From: JAJPKK01 sp963802745 | GTDB lineage: Bacteria; Pseudomonadota; Alphaproteobacteria; Rhizobiales; Xanthobacteraceae | Assembly (NCBI GenBank): GCA_963802745.1 | Contig: CAWDKL010000049.1 | Location: 170,229 to 234,228, forward strand | DNA length: 64,000 nt | Reading direction: 5' to 3' | Shown: in pieces, positions 25,205 to 35,162 of the stretch | Numbering within the stretch: position 1 is the stretch's first letter | Layout of the letters: the number at the start of each line of letters is the position of its first letter | The notes under the pieces: generated by a model | Databases searched by the model: none | Seen by the model: the letters and a program-made list of their open reading frames with translations, nothing else | Told to the model about the DNA's origin: nothing | Position numbers and translations under genes: made by a program

Positions 25205-28200
25205 TCAATTCGCCCTGTCTCGGCGCGTGAATATCCGCATCACCACAACGAAGAACACCGGTACCCAAAACACCGCAAGCACCGTTGCGGTGATCATCCC
25301 GCCCATCACGCCGGTTCCGAGTGCCTGCTGGCTTTTCGCGCTGGCGCCGCTCGCGATCACCAGCGGCACCACGCCGAGGATGAACGCGAGCGAGGTCATC
25401 AAGATGGGCCGGAAGCGCAGGTGTGCGGCCTCGACGGTCGCCTCGATGAGGGGCTTGCCTTGTGCCCGCAGTTCCTTGGCGAACTCGATGATGAGAATGG
25501 CGTTCTTGGCCGACAACCCGATGATGGTGATCAGCCCGACCGTGAAATAGACGTCGTTCGGCAGTCCGCGCATCCAGGCCGCCGCGACCGAGCCGACAAT
25601 TCCGAGCGGGACCGCCAGCATGACGGCGAAGGGAATCGACCAGCTCTCATACAGGCCGGCCAGACACAGGAACACGAACAGAATCGAGAGGCCGAGCAGG
25701 AAAGCGGCCTGCGAACCGGCGAGCTTTTCCTGCAGCGACTGGCCCGTCCATTCGTAGCCGAAACCGCTCGGCAGGGCGCCCATCAGCCGCTCCATCTCCG
25801 CGATGGCGTCGCCGCTGGTGTAGCCGGAGGCAGGTCCGCCGGTGATCCGCACGGCCGGGTAGCCGTTGAAGCCGACCACCTGGGTTGGGCCCAACACCCA
25901 GACGACGTGGGCAAAGGACGAGAACGGCACCATCTCGTTGGCGCCGTTGCGGACGCTGTAGGTCAGCAGGTCTTCGGGCCGCACCCGCTTCGTCTCGGTG
26001 GTCTGCACGATGACGCGCTGCATGCGGCCGCGGTTGAGAAAGTCATTGACGTAATTCGACCCGAGCTGCGTCGATAGCGTGGTGTTGATGTCCGCGAAGG
26101 TTACCCCCAGCGTCGTCGCCTTCTCGCGGTCGATCTCAAGCCGGATCTGCGGCGCCGGGGGCAGGCCCTCGACCACGAGCTTGTCCAGCACCGGTGAGCG
26201 GGCGGCCGAGGCGAGAAGCGCGTCCTTGGCGGCCATGAGCGCCTCATAGCCCCGCTGCGCACGATCCTGCAGGCGGAAGCTGAAGCCGCTCGTCGTTCCC
26301 AAATTGGCCACGGGCGGCGGTGCCAACATCGAGACCTCCGCGTCCCGGATGTTGGCGAGCGCCACGTTGGTTCGATCGATCAAGGCCTCCGCGCTCTCGT
26401 CCGCGCCGCGTTCCGACCAATCCTTCAGCGTCACGAAGGCCTGCGCGGTCATCGCGCCCTGGCCAAAGAAGCTGTACCCGATGATGAACGTGACCTTGTC
26501 GATACCGGCCGTGGCGGCGAGCCTCTGCTCGACGGTTTTCACGACATCGAGCGTTCGATTGGAGTTTGCGTCGGATGGCAACAGCACGTCGACCATGGTG
26601 AAACCCTGGTCGTCGAGCGGCACGAAACCGGCGGGCAACCGCCACAAGGCGTAGCCGAGGCCCGCGACCAGCGCGACATAGGCAATCATGAAAAGCGTGC
26701 TGCGACGCAGCATCCAGCCCGTTGCGGCGCTGTAGCCCAACGTCGCGCGCTGTAGCCAACGGTTGAACCAACCGAACAAGCCGCCCTGGGCGTGGCCATG
26801 GCCCTTCGCGATCGGCTTGAGCAGCGTCGCGCAGAGGGCCGGCGTCAGCGACAGCGCCAGGAACGCGGAGAAACCGATCGACACCACCATGGCAGCCGAG
26901 AACTGCTGGTACATGATGCCGACCGAACCCGGAAAGAAGGCCATCGGCACGAACACCGCCACCAGCACCAAGGTGATGCCGATCACCGCACTGGTGATCT
27001 GACCCATGGCCTTCTGCGTCGCTTCGCGCGGTCCGAGGCCCTCTTCGGCCATGATGCGCTCGACATTCTCCACCACCACGATGGCGTCGTCCACCAGGAT
27101 GCCGATCGCCAGCACCATGCCGAACATGGTGAGCACATTGATCGAGAAGCCCATCGCGAGCAGTGCCGCGCAGGTGCCGAGTAGCGCGATCGGCACCACG
27201 ATGGTCGGAATCAGCGTGTAGCGGATGTTCTGCAGGAACAGGAACATCACCACGAACACCAGCGCGACGGCCTCGGCGAGCGTCAACAGTACCTTTTTGA
27301 CCGAGGCTTTGATCACCGGTGTGACATCATAGGATACCTCGTATTTAACTCCGGGCGGGAAGAATTTTGCGAGCTCGGCAACCTTCGCCTTCACGGCATC
27401 CGCGGTCGCCAGCGCGTTGCCGGTCGGCGCCAACTGCACGGCGACCGACGCCGCGGGGCGGCCGTTGAGCCGGGTTGCGTAGGAGTAGGATAGGCCTCCC
27501 ACTTCCAGACGGGCCACATCGCGCAACCGCACCGTCGCGCCGTTCGGATTGGCCTTCAGCACGATGGCGCCGAACTCTTCCGGAGACTCCAGCTGCCCTT
27601 TGACCAGCACCATGTTCTGCACACGCTGCTGACTTGGGCTCGGCGGTGCGCCGAGCAGGCCCGAGGCAACCTGGGCGTTTTGTGCCGCGATGGCCGCATT
27701 GACGTCTTGCGCGGTGAGGCCAAGGCCGAGCAGCTTGTCGGGATCGAGCCAGACGCGCATCGCCCGCTCGGTGGAGAACAATCTTGCGCGGCCGACGCCG
27801 GGCAAGCGGCGTATCTCCGGCAACACATAGCGGGTCGCGATGTCGCCGAGCCCGACCTCGTCGAGGCTGTCCACGGTCGAGGTCAAGGTGATGAACTGCA
27901 GGATGGCGCTGCTGGCCTCCGTGATCTGGATGCCCTCCTGACGCACGGCCTCCGGCAGCCGCGGCTCAATTCGCTTGATGCGGTTCTGCACATCGACCGA
28001 AGCCAGCGCGATGTCGGTACCCGGCTTGAACGATGCGATGATCTCAATCTCGCCCGTCGTGTCGCTGGTCAACTCGTAGTTCAAAAGGTTGGCGGCTCCG
28101 TTCAACTCCTCCTCGATCAATCGCGTGACGCCGAAGTAAAGGTTTTGGGTCGATGCACCCGGATAGACCGTCGCGATCGACACGGAGGGGGGTGCTATAA

Positions 28201-28312
28201 TGGGATATTGCGCCACGGGCAGGAACGGCAACGCGAGCAGGCCGCCGAGGCAAATGAAAATCGCCACGACCCAGGCGAACACCGGACGGGCGATGAAGAA
28301 ATTAGGCATCAA
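25205..28312 (-). CDS. RND multidrug efflux inner-membrane transporter (HAE1, AcrB/MexB-like)
   Basis: 1035 residues, 12 transmembrane helices and two large periplasmic loops. The start is NFFIARPVFAWVVAIFICLGG; helix 4 has the proton-relay pair in GILVDDAIVVVENVER, followed by GPREATQKAMGQI; later helices include PLGIVGSVAAAW and GLSAKNAILIIEFAKEL. This is the hydrophobe/amphiphile exporter subfamily, driven by the proton gradient, exporting drugs, dyes or detergents through a tripartite complex. The membrane-fusion partner is encoded 48 bases upstream. No outer-membrane factor or TetR regulator is in the window, so TolC must be supplied elsewhere. Confidence 0.96.
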   Translation of the reverse strand: MMPNFFIARPVFAWVVAIFICLGGLLALPFLPVAQYPIIAPPSVSIATVYPGASTQNLYFGVTRLIEEELNGAANLLNYELTSDTTGEIEIIASFKPGTDIALASVDVQNRIKRIEPRLPEAVRQEGIQITEASSAILQFITLTSTVDSLDEVGLGDIATRYVLPEIRRLPGVGRARLFSTERAMRVWLDPDKLLGLGLTAQDVNAAIAAQNAQVASGLLGAPPSPSQQRVQNMVLVKGQLESPEEFGAIVLKANPNGATVRLRDVARLEVGGLSYSYATRLNGRPAASVAVQLAPTGNALATADAVKAKVAELAKFFPPGVKYEVSYDVTPVIKASVKKVLLTLAEAVALVFVVMFLFLQNIRYTLIPTIVVPIALLGTCAALLAMGFSINVLTMFGMVLAIGILVDDAIVVVENVERIMAEEGLGPREATQKAMGQITSAVIGITLVLVAVFVPMAFFPGSVGIMYQQFSAAMVVSIGFSAFLALSLTPALCATLLKPIAKGHGHAQGGLFGWFNRWLQRATLGYSAATGWMLRRSTLFMIAYVALVAGLGYALWRLPAGFVPLDDQGFTMVDVLLPSDANSNRTLDVVKTVEQRLAATAGIDKVTFIIGYSFFGQGAMTAQAFVTLKDWSERGADESAEALIDRTNVALANIRDAEVSMLAPPPVANLGTTSGFSFRLQDRAQRGYEALMAAKDALLASAARSPVLDKLVVEGLPPAPQIRLEIDREKATTLGVTFADINTTLSTQLGSNYVNDFLNRGRMQRVIVQTTETKRVRPEDLLTYSVRNGANEMVPFSSFAHVVWVLGPTQVVGFNGYPAVRITGGPASGYTSGDAIAEMERLMGALPSGFGYEWTGQSLQEKLAGSQAAFLLGLSILFVFLCLAGLYESWSIPFAVMLAVPLGIVGSVAAAWMRGLPNDVYFTVGLITIIGLSAKNAILIIEFAKELRAQGKPLIEATVEAAHLRFRPILMTSLAFILGVVPLVIASGASAKSQQALGTGVMGGMITATVLAVFWVPVFFVVVMRIFTRRDRAN

Positions 28313-28360
28313 GATTATCTCCCGCCGCAGCGGAGGTGGTGTGAAAGTGGCCGAGATCCA

Positions 28361-29539
28361 TCATCGCCCCGGAGCGGCATCGCCGTCCGGCCATGACACG
28401 GCGTGAACAAGGCTGCCGGGCGTGAATTTCTGGAAGCCGTCGACAATGACCCGGTAGCCTGGCGCCAAGCCGTCCGCGATCACCACCCGGGATCCCATGG
28501 TTCGACCCGCACGCACCGGCTGCAACACGGCACGGCCCTGGTCGTTGATGACAAAGACCTCGGCGCCGCCGGCATTGTTGCGCTGAATGGCTTGAGCCGG
28601 GATGGCGATGCCGGCGGTGTCGATGGCCTCCTCGATCTGCACTCGGACATACATGCCCGGCAGCAGCTCCGCTTCCGGATTGGGGAATTCGCCGCGCAGA
28701 GATACTTGCGCCGTACCGGGGTCAACGGTGATATCCGAGAACAGCAGCCGGCCCGCATGCGCATAGCTGGATCCGTCGTCCAACAGCAGACGCACCGTTG
28801 CGGCGTCGGCGGACAGCCCTTTGAGGCGCCCCTTGGCGAGTTCGCGCTTGAGCTCATTGAGTTCGCCCACCGACTGCGTGAAATCGGCGTAAATCGGATC
28901 GAGCTGCTGGATCGTGGCGAGGATGGTGGCCTCGTTTTGGCTGACCAGCGCCCCCTCCGTCACCATTGCGCGCCCAATGCGCCCGGCAATCGGTGCCCGC
29001 ACGGTGGCGTAATCGAGGTTGAGCTGTGCCCGGTCAACAGCCGCGTTCTGGGCCGCGACATCGGCTTCGGCCTGCCGCTCCGCGGCGAGGGCAACATCGT
29101 ATTGGGCCTGCGTGGTGACGTTGCCGGTAAGCAGCGTCCGCAACCTCTCTTCCTGGCGGTCGGCCTGGAACAATACCGCCTTGGCTTTGGCCAATGCCGC
29201 GCGGGCACTCTCAAGCTCGACCTGGAAAGGAGCCGGATCAATGCGGTAAAGAATTGCTCCGGCCTCAACCAGGCTGCCTTGCTGGAAGGTCCGCTCAAGA
29301 ACGATGCCGGTGACACGGGGGCGGACCTCCGCGATGCGCATCGGCGTGATCCGCCCGGGCAACTCCTTAGTCAGGGTGATCGGGACCGCGGCGACGGTGA
29401 CTACGCCAACCTCCGGAGGAGCCGGGGTGTTGGACGGCTGTGAGGATCGTTGCTCACCGCAGGCCGCTACCCCCACCGCAATGCACGTGACGAGTAGCAG
29501 CCCCACGCCCGACACCGGGCTGTCTTCGCGAACTCTCAT
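28361..29539 (-). CDS. RND efflux periplasmic adaptor (AcrA/MexA-like lipoprotein)
   Basis: 392 residues if ATG 29539 is used (gaggtg eight bases upstream; GTG 29548 is also possible). The signal peptide ends in the lipobox VGVAACGEQ, so Cys is lipidated. Domains in order: first half of the lipoyl/barrel-sandwich (VRPRVTGIVLERTFQQGSLV), alpha-helical hairpin (about 105-165), second half (LNLDYATVRAPIAGRIGRA), beta-barrel, and the membrane-proximal C-terminal domain. It bridges the RND pump encoded directly downstream to an outer-membrane channel. 29540-29786 upstream has no recognised gene or regulator. Confidence 0.95.
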   Translation of the reverse strand: MRVREDSPVSGVGLLLVTCIAVGVAACGEQRSSQPSNTPAPPEVGVVTVAAVPITLTKELPGRITPMRIAEVRPRVTGIVLERTFQQGSLVEAGAILYRIDPAPFQVELESARAALAKAKAVLFQADRQEERLRTLLTGNVTTQAQYDVALAAERQAEADVAAQNAAVDRAQLNLDYATVRAPIAGRIGRAMVTEGALVSQNEATILATIQQLDPIYADFTQSVGELNELKRELAKGRLKGLSADAATVRLLLDDGSSYAHAGRLLFSDITVDPGTAQVSLRGEFPNPEAELLPGMYVRVQIEEAIDTAGIAIPAQAIQRNNAGGAEVFVINDQGRAVLQPVRAGRTMGSRVVIADGLAPGYRVIVDGFQKFTPGSLVHAVSWPDGDAAPGR

Positions 29540-29786
29540 TGACGACACCTCATCGAAGGTCCGCCTAAGCTGGATTTGGAGCGTGATCGATCGGCGGCGA
29601 TAAGATAGTGCACCGCAGCAGACCCTACTGACGGGCAGCGGGCCGCTAAGTCAAGGTGGAGAGCAACCCGGAAGCGAGGCCTGCAATCGAACAGAAGTGG
29701 TCTGCTATCCGTTGGCGGAAGCCATGCCGCGCACGCCGACTTGCGCAAGGGGCGTCTGCAGTAAGCCGCTGGCCCTGTGCGTATTG

Positions 29787-31154
29787 CTATCCCCGCGGTT
29801 CGGCGTGGCCGATCACGCGCTTGATCGTTGGGAAGCGGCGGCGCAGGCCGGTCTCGATGCCGTCCACGAGGTCATGAACTTCGGCGACGGTGCGCCCCGG
29901 TTCGACATCGCAGTGGAAGTTTACGACTTCGCCGTCGGGGGTGTCGCGCACCCGCACATCATGGATATTGCGCAACACCGTGCTGGCGGTCGCCAGTTCG
30001 CCGAGCGCCGCCGCGACGGCGGCGATCCGCGGGGCGGCCGCATCCCGCCCGGCGGAACCCGCCATCTGCAACGGCTCGATGTGGGTTTCGACCTCGACGT
30101 TCGCGCCGAGATCGTCGCGGATCGCCGCTTCCAGCCCGTCCGCGATGTCATGGGCGGCGCGTAGCGGCAGCGCGCCGTCAACCTCGAGATCGAGCGCGAC
30201 CGCGAGGCGGTCGGCGAGCGTGTGGACGGTCACATGATGCACCGCGAGGCCGCGGCTGCGCGCGATCACCATCACGCGCTCCATCACGGTCTCGTCGTCG
30301 AGCGCGCGCGGCGTCACCATGACGCCGAGTTCGGCATTCGGCAGCGCTTTCCCCACCGCCGCCGCGATGTCGGTCTTCACCGCTTCCACCCGGTCGAGCG
30401 GCAGCGTCCGGCTCACGGCGACGTCGATCTCGCCGAACACCGTGGCGCCGACCTCGCGGGCACGCACCCGATCGACCGACACCACATTGCGCACGGAGCG
30501 GACAATCTCCCCGATGCGCTCGGCGACGCCCGCCGGTGCGGTGTCGGTGAGCGTATCGATGGTGCGTCGGCCAAGCCGCCACCCCGCCAGGCATACGAAC
30601 AGCGCCACCACCATGGCGGCGGCGGCATCTGCCCAGCCGTAGCCGAACCGCACCCCGACGAGCCCCAGCAGCACCGCCGCCGATGACCACATGTCGGAGG
30701 AAAAATGCAGCGCATCGGCCGCGAGCGCCTGGCTTGACGTTGCGGCGGCGACGCGGCCCAGCACGCGCGCTCGATACAGATCGACCGCGATCGAAACCAG
30801 GATGATGACGAAGGCCACCGCGGTCGCCTCGACCGGAGCGCCGTGGCTGGCGAACAGGCGTAAGCCCGCTTCCCACATGACGACGCCGGACAGCACGAAC
30901 AGCAGCGCCGTCTCGGCGAGCGCCGAGATGCTTTCTATCTTGCCGTGGCCATAATGGTGCTCCGCATCGGCCGGCTTGTCGGCGACCCGGACGGCGAAAT
31001 AGGTCATCACGGTGGCGCCGAGATCGATGAGCGAATGGGCCGCCTCCGACAGGATCGCGAGCGACCCGGTGGCAAACCCCACCGCGGCCTTGCCGATCGT
31101 GAGCGCCGCCGACGCCGCGATCGAGCCGAGCGCGACCTGTTGCTTTTCATTCAT
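29787..31154 (-). CDS. cation diffusion facilitator with an extended C-terminus
   Basis: 455 residues, against about 300 for ordinary members. Six membrane helices (about 8-180) carry the zinc/iron-type metal site: HSLID with His40 and Asp44 in helix 2 and HFSSD with His150 and Asp154 in helix 5. The cytosolic part holds what look like three consecutive ferredoxin-like ZT-dimer modules (about 205-285, 290-365, 385-450), each with a pattern like V..VHHVTVHTL, VEVETHIEPL and VVNFHCDVEP. These exporters swap divalent metal for protons. Next upstream is the DsbD-like gene 51 bases away on the same strand, so an envelope metal/redox operon is plausible. Confidence 0.92.
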   Translation of the reverse strand: MNEKQQVALGSIAASAALTIGKAAVGFATGSLAILSEAAHSLIDLGATVMTYFAVRVADKPADAEHHYGHGKIESISALAETALLFVLSGVVMWEAGLRLFASHGAPVEATAVAFVIILVSIAVDLYRARVLGRVAAATSSQALAADALHFSSDMWSSAAVLLGLVGVRFGYGWADAAAAMVVALFVCLAGWRLGRRTIDTLTDTAPAGVAERIGEIVRSVRNVVSVDRVRAREVGATVFGEIDVAVSRTLPLDRVEAVKTDIAAAVGKALPNAELGVMVTPRALDDETVMERVMVIARSRGLAVHHVTVHTLADRLAVALDLEVDGALPLRAAHDIADGLEAAIRDDLGANVEVETHIEPLQMAGSAGRDAAAPRIAAVAAALGELATASTVLRNIHDVRVRDTPDGEVVNFHCDVEPGRTVAEVHDLVDGIETGLRRRFPTIKRVIGHAEPRG

Positions 31155-31205
31155 GGTATTAAAAGGCCGGGCCTCTGCCGGCTGCGACAGGCCTCCCGCG
31201 CGCCG

Positions 31206-33389
31206 TCACTCCTCGCGTATCTCGCGCAAGACCGATGCGGCGGTCAGCAGTTGCGGCAGCACGACCGGCGACCTTGGCTCGCCGGCCGCCGCCTTCGGAT
31301 AGAACAGATACAGCGGCACTCCGGCGCGGCCGTTGGCTTCCAGCATTCGGGTGATCCCGGCATCCTGACGGGTCCAGTCGGCCCGCAGCGCCGCGATATC
31401 GGCGTCGGCGAAGGCTTTGGTAACGACGGGATCGGCCAGTGCGATGCGTTCATTGACCTTGCAGGTAATGCACCAGGCCGCGGTGAAATCGATGAAGACG
31501 GGTTTGCCCTCGGCGCGCAAAGCCTCGAATGCGGCCTCGCTGAAGGGCTGCCAGTGCAGGGCTTGCGCCCCCGCGGCCGGCGCCGCCGCAGCCGGGACCG
31601 CGGACGATGGCGTTCCGTCGTCCACGAGGGCAATCAGGCCGACCAGCGCGCAGGCGCCGGCCACGGCGGTCGCCGACACCCCGAAGCCCAACCCGCGCCA
31701 GTGATTTCCGTCCGCCCCGGCGGCATCGTAAAGCCAGGCGGCGAAACCGATCAGCACCAGGCCGGCAAGGGCGACGGTGGTGGCGGACGCACCAACCTGC
31801 TCGGCCAGCACGTACATCAGCCAAACCGCCGTGCCGTAAACCGGAAAGGCCAGAAACTGCTTCAGCCGCAGCATCCATAGGCCGGGTTTCGGCAGCAGCC
31901 GGCGCGCCTGCGGGCTGAAGGATATGATGAGATAGGGTAGCGCGAGCCCGAGCCCGATCGCCTCCAGGACCAGAAGCGAAACAAACCAAGGCTGGGTGAT
32001 CGCATAACCGATCGCGGCGGCCATGAACGGCGCCGTGCATGGCGTGGCGACCACCGTGGCCAGCGCGCCGGTCCAGAACGAACCCGCATAGCCTTCGCGC
32101 AGGGCCAGATTGCTGCCCAAACCGGTCATCCGGCCGCCGATTTCGAACACGCCCGAGAGATTGAGGCCGACCGCAAACAACAGATAGATCATCAGCGTGA
32201 CGAAGACCGGCGACTGCAGCTGGAAGCCCCAGCCGATCTCGGAACCGGTCGCGCGCAGCGCCACCAGGGTCCCGCCGACGACCGCGAAACTCGCCAGCAC
32301 GCCCGCCGCATAGGCCAGCCCCTGGAGCCGCATCTCCCTGGGCGGCGCCTGGGCGTGCTGCACCAGGGCGAACACTTTGATGGACAGCACCGGCAGCACG
32401 CAGGGCATCAGGTTGAGGAGCATGCCGCCGGCCACCGCCAGCAGCAGCGCCGTAATCAGGCCCAGGCCGGCCAAGCCGGAGTAGGCGCCGACATGGGCGT
32501 TGGAATCGGCGAGCGACGCCGAACGGCCAGTTCCACCCTGCAGCGGCGCCGCGATCGCGATCGCGGCAGAGACGCCGTCGCCCGGCACGCTCGTATCGCG
32601 GAAGACCAGAACGCCGTTGAGGACCGCGCGGGCTTGCGACGTGTCGCGCCGCAGCGTCAAAACCAGCCCCTCGGAATCCGCCGCCACGGATTGCGGTGTA
32701 CTCTCGTCGATGACGTTTTCATCCGCCGGATAGAACGCCACGTCGCGCAGGCGCGTGGCATCGCCGGCCGCCACATGAAGGATGATGTCATCCTTGGCAA
32801 CGGTCGCCGTCGTGGGGAACGGATTGGCGGATGGCATCCGGGCTCGGGCCGCGGCAAAAGCAGCGGCCGTGTCCGGATCGGGTTGGAGCACAGTGCCGAC
32901 CGGCATCGCGATGCGCAGGTCGGCTTCCTCCGGAATGCAGATGTCCGAACAGGCGAGCCAGCTCACATGGGCGGATAGCGACACCGTAGTGCCCGACCGC
33001 AGGTTTGCCGGCACCGCGATGGTAACGGGAAGAAGCACGTCGTCGTGGTAACCATAGCCGACCACCGGATCGACCACGAACCGCTCAGGCGTCGGCCACT
33101 GGATCGGCCCGGCCGTAAATCCAGTCGGCAGCGACCAGTCGATGGTCGTCGGCAGGCCGGATTCGCCCGGATTGCGCCAATAGGTGTGCCAGCCCGGCGC
33201 GATTTGCTGCCGTAGCGCCACGTTCAGCGGCTGGCCCGGGACGACGTTGCGCGTCTCCCCGATCAGGCTGACGGCTACGTGTTGACCGCCGCCGCTCGGG
33301 CCGCCTTGCGCGCATGCGATCATGCTGCCGACGAGCACCGACAGTGCCGTCAGCACTGCGCGCAGGATGAATCCGGAGAAGCGGTGCAC
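31206..33389 (-). CDS. DsbD/ScsB-like thiol:disulfide interchange protein
   Basis: About 727 residues. GTG 33389, two bases after the upstream gene's stop, gives a clean signal peptide; an ATG at 33437 overlapping that gene is possible. Domains: periplasmic N-terminal domain with WLACSDICIPEEA (Cys pair), an eight-helix DsbD transmembrane core with LMPCVLPVLSIKV and ATPCTAPFMAAAIG (the two membrane cysteines), and a C-terminal thioredoxin domain with AAWCITCKVNE. It carries electrons from cytoplasmic thioredoxin to periplasmic acceptors. The N-terminal domain type fits the ScsB group, linked to copper or peroxide defence. Operon with the thioredoxin-fold gene upstream and the cation exporter downstream. 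Confidence 0.93.
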   Translation of the reverse strand: MHRFSGFILRAVLTALSVLVGSMIACAQGGPSGGGQHVAVSLIGETRNVVPGQPLNVALRQQIAPGWHTYWRNPGESGLPTTIDWSLPTGFTAGPIQWPTPERFVVDPVVGYGYHDDVLLPVTIAVPANLRSGTTVSLSAHVSWLACSDICIPEEADLRIAMPVGTVLQPDPDTAAAFAAARARMPSANPFPTTATVAKDDIILHVAAGDATRLRDVAFYPADENVIDESTPQSVAADSEGLVLTLRRDTSQARAVLNGVLVFRDTSVPGDGVSAAIAIAAPLQGGTGRSASLADSNAHVGAYSGLAGLGLITALLLAVAGGMLLNLMPCVLPVLSIKVFALVQHAQAPPREMRLQGLAYAAGVLASFAVVGGTLVALRATGSEIGWGFQLQSPVFVTLMIYLLFAVGLNLSGVFEIGGRMTGLGSNLALREGYAGSFWTGALATVVATPCTAPFMAAAIGYAITQPWFVSLLVLEAIGLGLALPYLIISFSPQARRLLPKPGLWMLRLKQFLAFPVYGTAVWLMYVLAEQVGASATTVALAGLVLIGFAAWLYDAAGADGNHWRGLGFGVSATAVAGACALVGLIALVDDGTPSSAVPAAAAPAAGAQALHWQPFSEAAFEALRAEGKPVFIDFTAAWCITCKVNERIALADPVVTKAFADADIAALRADWTRQDAGITRMLEANGRAGVPLYLFYPKAAAGEPRSPVVLPQLLTAASVLREIREE

Positions 33390-33390
33390 G

Positions 33391-33999
33391 TCAGATGCCC
33401 TTGGCCGGCCCCGTGGCCGCCTTTTTGGCCAAATCATCCAGCGTGGAAATCACCGCGGTCACCGGCGGCCGTACCTTGTAGCTCTCCTCGAAGAGCTTGG
33501 CCTTGATCGTCCCGCTCTTGTCGACGATGAACATGATCGGCCGCGGCACCCCGTAGGCCTTGCTGCCCGGCGGATATTGCGGGTCGCGCAGCTTGTAGAG
33601 GTCGATCACCTCCGACTTCGGATCGGAGAGAAACGTGAAGGCAATATGGCGCTTCGCCGTGAACGCCTGCAGAATTTGCGGGCTGTCGTAGGACAGCGCC
33701 GCCACCCGGTAGCCGCGCTTCTCGATGTCCGCAATGCCGCCGTTCACATCGATCAGCTGCGCCTGGCAATACGGGCACCAGTCGGCGGAGCGGAAGAACA
33801 TCAGCACCACGCCGTTCGGCCCCATGACATCCGCCAATGTGCGCGGCTTGCCGGTCTGGTCGAGCCGGGTGCCGATATCGGGCGCCTTGATTCCGACCGG
33901 CGGCCCGAGATCCTCCGCGGCCGTAACGGAAACCGCACCGCCGATGAGCGCTGCGAGAAGTACGGCCGATGCCAGCCGTCGGGTGGGGGTGAATGCCAT
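33391..33999 (-). CDS. exported peroxiredoxin/thioredoxin-like (AhpC-TSA) protein
   Basis: 202 residues with a signal peptide (VLLAALIGGAVSVTAA). The redox centre is SADWCPYCQAQL, a CxxC replacing the single peroxidatic Cys of classical AhpC; strands VLMFFRSADW and PIMFIVDKSGTI complete the thioredoxin fold. It probably acts as a periplasmic thiol reductase or peroxiredoxin reduced by the DsbD-like protein encoded one base downstream, which makes the pair functionally coherent. First gene of the operon running to 29787. Confidence 0.88.
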   Translation of the reverse strand: MAFTPTRRLASAVLLAALIGGAVSVTAAEDLGPPVGIKAPDIGTRLDQTGKPRTLADVMGPNGVVLMFFRSADWCPYCQAQLIDVNGGIADIEKRGYRVAALSYDSPQILQAFTAKRHIAFTFLSDPKSEVIDLYKLRDPQYPPGSKAYGVPRPIMFIVDKSGTIKAKLFEESYKVRPPVTAVISTLDDLAKKAATGPAKGI

Positions 34000-34120
34000 G
34001 CCGCTGCTCCCTTGCGTATGATGGTACGTTTCAGAGTACCGTCCGCCGGTTTTGATATCAAGTCACATCAATTCACGTTCTCGTGGACCTGCATCTCGGC
34101 CCCCACGCTGGGGCACGACT

Positions 34121-35155
34121 TCAAGGAAACAGGCTCGCCGCTTCGCCGGGCGCGCCGATGAGGATAGGCGCACCCAGCAGGACCGGCGCGCCGGCGACCT
34201 CGATGCAGGCCTGCACCGAAACCACCGCGCCGGCGGCCGGCGGGCGTGGATCGGCGACGCGCGAGCCCATCAGCGCCTCCAGCGGCTGCGCCAGCCGGCA
34301 GCCCTCCACCGTGAACGCGGCGAACGATTGCAGGCCGGCCGGGCTCGGCAATGGCGCGACGGCCGCCGCGAACGCGGCCGCCGCCTGCTCGGCGGTGGCG
34401 GCCTCGCATCCGATCGTCACCGTACGTCGTACCCAGCTGCCCTTGTAGGCGACGCTCGCGCGCACCGCGAAGCGCCCGCCCAGCACCGGCTCGGCTTCCA
34501 GCCGCACGAGCCGGCGGTCGCGGTCAAGATCGGGCGCCGCCGCCACATAAATTTCTTCCGCGCCCAGGCGGCGCGCCTCGCCTTCGACCGCCGCCACGAT
34601 GGCGCAGGCAGGCGCTTGCGGATCGATACAGGCCAACGCCTGCCTCGCGATCGCCGATGCCTTCGCGGCGAGCATGATTTCGGCCGGATCGGCGGGAGTG
34701 CGCACGGCGGCGAACCGCTCGCTCGCGTCGGCGAACGCAAGGCCCGATCCGGCCTCGTGCAAATCGTCCGCGATGCCGGCGGAAAGATGGTCGAAATCCA
34801 CCACGCCGACGGCCGCGCTGGGCATCCGGCCGGCGATGAGGCGCGCGGCCTCGATGCCGATGCGGGGAGTATGGATCACCTCGGCGACGCGGCTGGTGCG
34901 TTCGATCCACGGCTTGACCCGGAACGTCAGCGCCACCACCAGCACCGGCGGTGCGTCAGCCGGCACCACCAGCAGGGCCTCCGACCAATAGGGCACGAAG
35001 CCGGTCAGCCACGACGCCCCGGCCGGCCGGGTGTTGTTGGTGTAGACGAGGAGGAAGTCGAAGCCCCGCATGGCGGCGCGCAGGCGCGCCAGCCGTGCAT
35101 CGAACACGGCATCAGGCAACTCGACCGCCGAGCGCGCAATCAAGCCGCGGCGCAT
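34121..35155 (-). CDS. M24-fold (creatinase/prolidase-like) protein with a degenerate catalytic half
   Basis: 344 residues from ATG 35155 (the frame is open to 35215, inside a repeat). The N-terminal creatinase-type domain is recognisable (FDARLARLRAAMRGFDFLLVYT, GASWLTGFVPYWSEALLVV), as is the shape of the pita-bread domain, but the D-D-H-E-E metal ligands of M24 peptidases are not found: no GHGIG, no EPG-like or RIED-like motif. It is probably not a metallopeptidase. It lies 3' of a second M24-type gene on the same strand, so the two could form a heteromer. Confidence 0.7.
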   Translation of the reverse strand: MRRGLIARSAVELPDAVFDARLARLRAAMRGFDFLLVYTNNTRPAGASWLTGFVPYWSEALLVVPADAPPVLVVALTFRVKPWIERTSRVAEVIHTPRIGIEAARLIAGRMPSAAVGVVDFDHLSAGIADDLHEAGSGLAFADASERFAAVRTPADPAEIMLAAKASAIARQALACIDPQAPACAIVAAVEGEARRLGAEEIYVAAAPDLDRDRRLVRLEAEPVLGGRFAVRASVAYKGSWVRRTVTIGCEAATAEQAAAAFAAAVAPLPSPAGLQSFAAFTVEGCRLAQPLEALMGSRVADPRPPAAGAVVSVQACIEVAGAPVLLGAPILIGAPGEAASLFP

Positions 35156-35162
35156 GACCGGG

